This document shows positions 13,101-15,071 of a stretch of 15,071 nucleotides of DNA, piece by piece. The position numbers were made by a program, and so were the translations under genes. The DNA is from Actinomycetes bacterium (GTDB lineage: Bacteria; Actinomycetota; Coriobacteriia; Anaerosomatales; JAJZPX01), in NCBI GenBank assembly GCA_021811025.1, contig JAJZPX010000015.1, positions 1 through 15,071 of the forward strand, read 5' to 3'. Every line of letters starts with the position of its first letter. The first letter of the stretch is position 1. The notes below the pieces were generated by a model. That model searched no databases, was not told the DNA's origin, and saw only the letters and a list, made by a program, of their open reading frames with translations.

Positions 13101-14930
13101 CTACCGGTCGCGCTGGGCGATCTCGGCGAGGAAGGCCTCCGCGTAGCGCTCCGCCTTCGCCTCCCCCACGCCGTGCACGGCGAGGAACTCCTCGCGCGTC
13201 CGCGGCTGGTGCGCCGCCATGTCCATCAAGGACGCGTCGGTGAAGACGACGTACGCGGGAACGGACGCCTCCGCCGCCAGCTTCCGGCGCAGCTCCCGCA
13301 GGCGGTCGAACAGCTCCTGTTCGACGTCGAGGTCGCCCGCCTCGAACCGCGCGCGCAGCGACCGCCGCTTCGGCGCCTTCGGTGGCTTCGGCGGCTTCGC
13401 GCGCGGGCGCGCGAGCGTCACCCGCTCCTCGCCGCGCAGCACGGGCGACGCCGCGTCCGTCAGCTTCAGCGCCGAGTACGCCGCGATGTCCTGCCGCAGG
13501 TAGCCGCGGTGCACGAGCTGCCGCAGGATCGACTTCCACCCGTCGGCCGACACGTCCGCCCCGACACCGAACGTCGGCAGCCCGTCGTGCCCCCACTTGC
13601 GCACCGCGTCCGTCCCCGTCCCTCGCAGCACGTCGATCACGTGCTTCACCCCGAACCGCTGGCCCGTGCGCCACACCGCCGACAGCGCCTTCTGCGCCTC
13701 GATGGTGCCGTCGAACACTTCCGGCGGGTCGAGGCACACGTCGCAGTTCCCGCAGCCGGCATCCGGCACTTCCGCCTCGTCGCCGAAGTAGCCGAGGAGC
13801 ACGCGCCGCCGGCACGACACCGCCTCGGTGAACGCCACCATCGCGTCGAGCTTGTGCAGCTCCACGCGCACGCGCTCGGGGTCCTTGTCGCCGTCGCCCT
13901 CGATGAGCTGCCGCGCCGTCACGACATCCTGCAGCCCGAACAGCAGCAGCGCCTCGGCGGGTGCGCCGTCGCGGCCCGCGCGGCCGGTCTCCTGGTAGTA
14001 GCCCTCGATGTTCTTCGGCATGTCGTAGTGGACGACGAACCGCACGTCCGGCTTGTCGATGCCCATGCCGAACGCGACGGTCGCCACCACCACGTCCGCC
14101 TCGTCGCGCAGGAACGCGTCCTGCACCCTCGTCCGCTCGGCCGAGGACAGCCCCGCGTGGTACGCCTCCGCGCGCGCGCCCTGCGCGCGCAGCCGCGCGG
14201 CCACGTCCTCGACGCGCTTGCGCGACAGGCAGTACACGATGCCCGCCTCGCGATCGTGCGACTTGAGGAAGCGGGCCAGCTGCGACGGTGGGTCGGTCTT
14301 CTCGAGCACCCGATAGCGGATGTTCGGCCGGTCGAACCCGGACGCGAACACGCGTGCCGCCTGCAGGTGCAGGCGCTCGAGGATGTCCGCGCGGGTGGTG
14401 TCGTCGGCGGTCGCCGTGAGAGCGACGAGAGGCGTCCGTCGGAAGCGCTCCCGCAGCTCGCCGAGCTGCACGTACTCCGGCCGGAAGTCGTGGCCCCACG
14501 TCGACACGCAGTGCGCCTCGTCGATCGCGAAGAGCGACAGCGGGAGCCGCTCGAGCAGCGAGAGCGTCGAGGGCATCATGAGACGCTCCGGCGAGACGTA
14601 CAGCAGCTTCAGCTCGCCCGCGCGCAGCTGCCGCAGCGTGTCGCGCGCGTCGCCCTCGGCCAGCGACGAGTTCAGGTACGCCGCCGCGACGCCGTTCGCG
14701 CGCAGCGCGTCCACCTGGTCCTTCATGAGCGAGATGAGCGGCGAGACCACCACCGCGGTACCGGTCATAAGCAGCGCCGGCACCTGGAAGCACAGCGACT
14801 TGCCGCCGCCCGTCGGCATCAGCACGAACGCGTCGCCCCCGGCGACGACGTGCTCGACGATCTCGAGCTGCCGAGGCCGGAACGCGTCGTAGCCGAAGGT
14901 GCGCTGGAGGATGTCGAGCGGTGTGGTCAT
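13101..14930 (-). CDS. recQ: ATP-dependent DNA helicase RecQ
   Basis: This 609-residue protein has the size and full domain set of bacterial RecQ, a 3'-5' superfamily-2 helicase for recombination and fork repair. It has the RecQ motif 0 (FGYDAFRPRQ, 12-21), Walker A MPTGGGKS (38-45, K44), SPLISLMKDQ (63-72), Walker B DEAH (137-140), LTATAD (171-176), and motifs V-VI with VATVAFGMGIDKPDVR (282-297) and QETGRAGRDG (313-322). The zinc-binding cysteines are C373, C393, C396 and C399. A winged helix follows, then a Lys/Pro-rich spacer (near 490-510) and a C-terminal HRDC domain ending with EFLAVHGVGEAKAERY. No Shine-Dalgarno precedes ATG 14930. A candidate -10 box ends 8 nt before the ATG, so the mRNA may be leaderless. 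Confidence 0.97.
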   Translation of the reverse strand: MTTPLDILQRTFGYDAFRPRQLEIVEHVVAGGDAFVLMPTGGGKSLCFQVPALLMTGTAVVVSPLISLMKDQVDALRANGVAAAYLNSSLAEGDARDTLRQLRAGELKLLYVSPERLMMPSTLSLLERLPLSLFAIDEAHCVSTWGHDFRPEYVQLGELRERFRRTPLVALTATADDTTRADILERLHLQAARVFASGFDRPNIRYRVLEKTDPPSQLARFLKSHDREAGIVYCLSRKRVEDVAARLRAQGARAEAYHAGLSSAERTRVQDAFLRDEADVVVATVAFGMGIDKPDVRFVVHYDMPKNIEGYYQETGRAGRDGAPAEALLLFGLQDVVTARQLIEGDGDKDPERVRVELHKLDAMVAFTEAVSCRRRVLLGYFGDEAEVPDAGCGNCDVCLDPPEVFDGTIEAQKALSAVWRTGQRFGVKHVIDVLRGTGTDAVRKWGHDGLPTFGVGADVSADGWKSILRQLVHRGYLRQDIAAYSALKLTDAASPVLRGEERVTLARPRAKPPKPPKAPKRRSLRARFEAGDLDVEQELFDRLRELRRKLAAEASVPAYVVFTDASLMDMAAHQPRTREEFLAVHGVGEAKAERYAEAFLAEIAQRDR

Positions 14931-14936
14931 CGCCGT

Positions 14937-14964
14937 CGAGCGTAGCAGAGAGTGGTGACAGGAA
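14937..14964 (-). promoter_or_regulatory. Candidate extended -10 promoter for recQ
   Basis: The minus strand reads TTCCTGTCA (14964-14956), eight bases, TGC, hexamer TACGCT (14944-14939), CG. The spacing equals that before the DUF2779 gene. Transcription would begin at or next to the recQ ATG. No clear -35 hexamer is seen. Confidence 0.4.
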
Positions 14965-14988
14965 GCGCAGCGCGGCTAGTCCTCGACA

Positions 14989-15010
14989 ACGTAAGTTCGC
15001 TCACGTAAGT
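14989..15010. repeat. Paired 8-bp direct repeat ACGTAAGT
   Basis: ACGTAAGT occurs at 14989-14996 and again at 15003-15010, 14 bp apart. Nearby AGTCCTC is also repeated (14978-14984 and 15008-15014). The repeats lie between the recQ start and the end of the next gene. They may be binding sites or part of the end of a mobile element extending past the window. Confidence 0.5.
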
Positions 15011-15012
15011 CC

Positions 15013-15069
15013 TCATGCGGCGAGCGGTGCCGCCTCGGCGTCTCTCAGCCGCTCCATGAGTGCGGCGAG
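15013..15069 (-). CDS. C-terminal fragment of an unidentified gene
   Basis: A minus-strand frame enters at the window edge and ends with TGA at 15013-15015. Its last 18 residues read LAALMERLRDAEAAPLAA, a helical Ala/Glu/Arg-rich tail that could be a normal protein end. With so little sequence no family can be assigned. A transposase or its helper is possible given the adjacent repeats, but nothing proves it. Confidence 0.35.
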   Translation of the reverse strand, partial: LAALMERLRDAEAAPLAA

Positions 15070-15071
15070 AT

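Noticed and set aside
13020..14945. Long plus-strand frame opposite recQ
   Set aside because: The composition (Arg/His/Val/Leu-rich, no motifs) is that of a shadow frame, and recQ on the other strand has every expected motif.

Overview
The window is very GC-rich bacterial DNA with dense, short-spaced genes, frequent GTG starts and overlapping stop/start codons. Together with a weakly remembered zinc-ribbon N-terminus (at 13021) and a possibly leaderless recQ, this suggests a high-GC lineage, perhaps a deep-branching actinomycetote. That is inference from style: there is no rRNA or other taxonomic marker here.

Positions 1-8112 (all minus strand, transcribed right to left) hold one polysaccharide-assembly operon. 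In transcription order it encodes a monotopic sugar-phosphate transferase that would load the first sugar onto polyprenyl phosphate, a cobalamin-binding-type radical SAM enzyme, a 1266-residue fusion protein, a GT2 glycosyltransferase, a GT4 glycosyltransferase, and the first 38 codons of a further gene cut by the window edge. Junctions are tight (TAG-2 nt-GTG, 17 nt, TGATG, GTGA, 8 nt), as expected for translational coupling. The fusion protein is the most unusual item. A complete GT2 transferase continues without a break through two hydrophobic segments into a GH39-like TIM-barrel glycosidase with both catalytic glutamates, then into a row of FlgD-type Ig-like domains. It looks like a polymerising or decorating enzyme joined to a trimming or cutting enzyme across the membrane.

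Positions 8113-10637 hold a 181-bp leader region, a Cas4-like plus DEDDy two-nuclease protein (DUF2779 type, minus) and a divergently transcribed small nitroreductase (plus). After the nitroreductase comes a 230-bp convergent intergenic region with a perfect hairpin, an imperfect 12-bp GGTGTCAC repeat array, a 26-bp tandem duplication and a 14-bp palindrome.

Positions 10638-15071 (minus strand) hold a PEP-synthase-like phosphotransfer enzyme whose usual catalytic cysteine position reads as threonine. Upstream of it are a truncated zinc-ribbon reading frame with a very strong ribosome-binding site, a full-length RecQ helicase with HRDC domain, and the last codons of an unidentified gene. Three minus-strand start regions (DUF2779, zinc-ribbon, recQ) share a TGTC-N9-TGN-hexamer-CG arrangement that looks like an extended -10 promoter.
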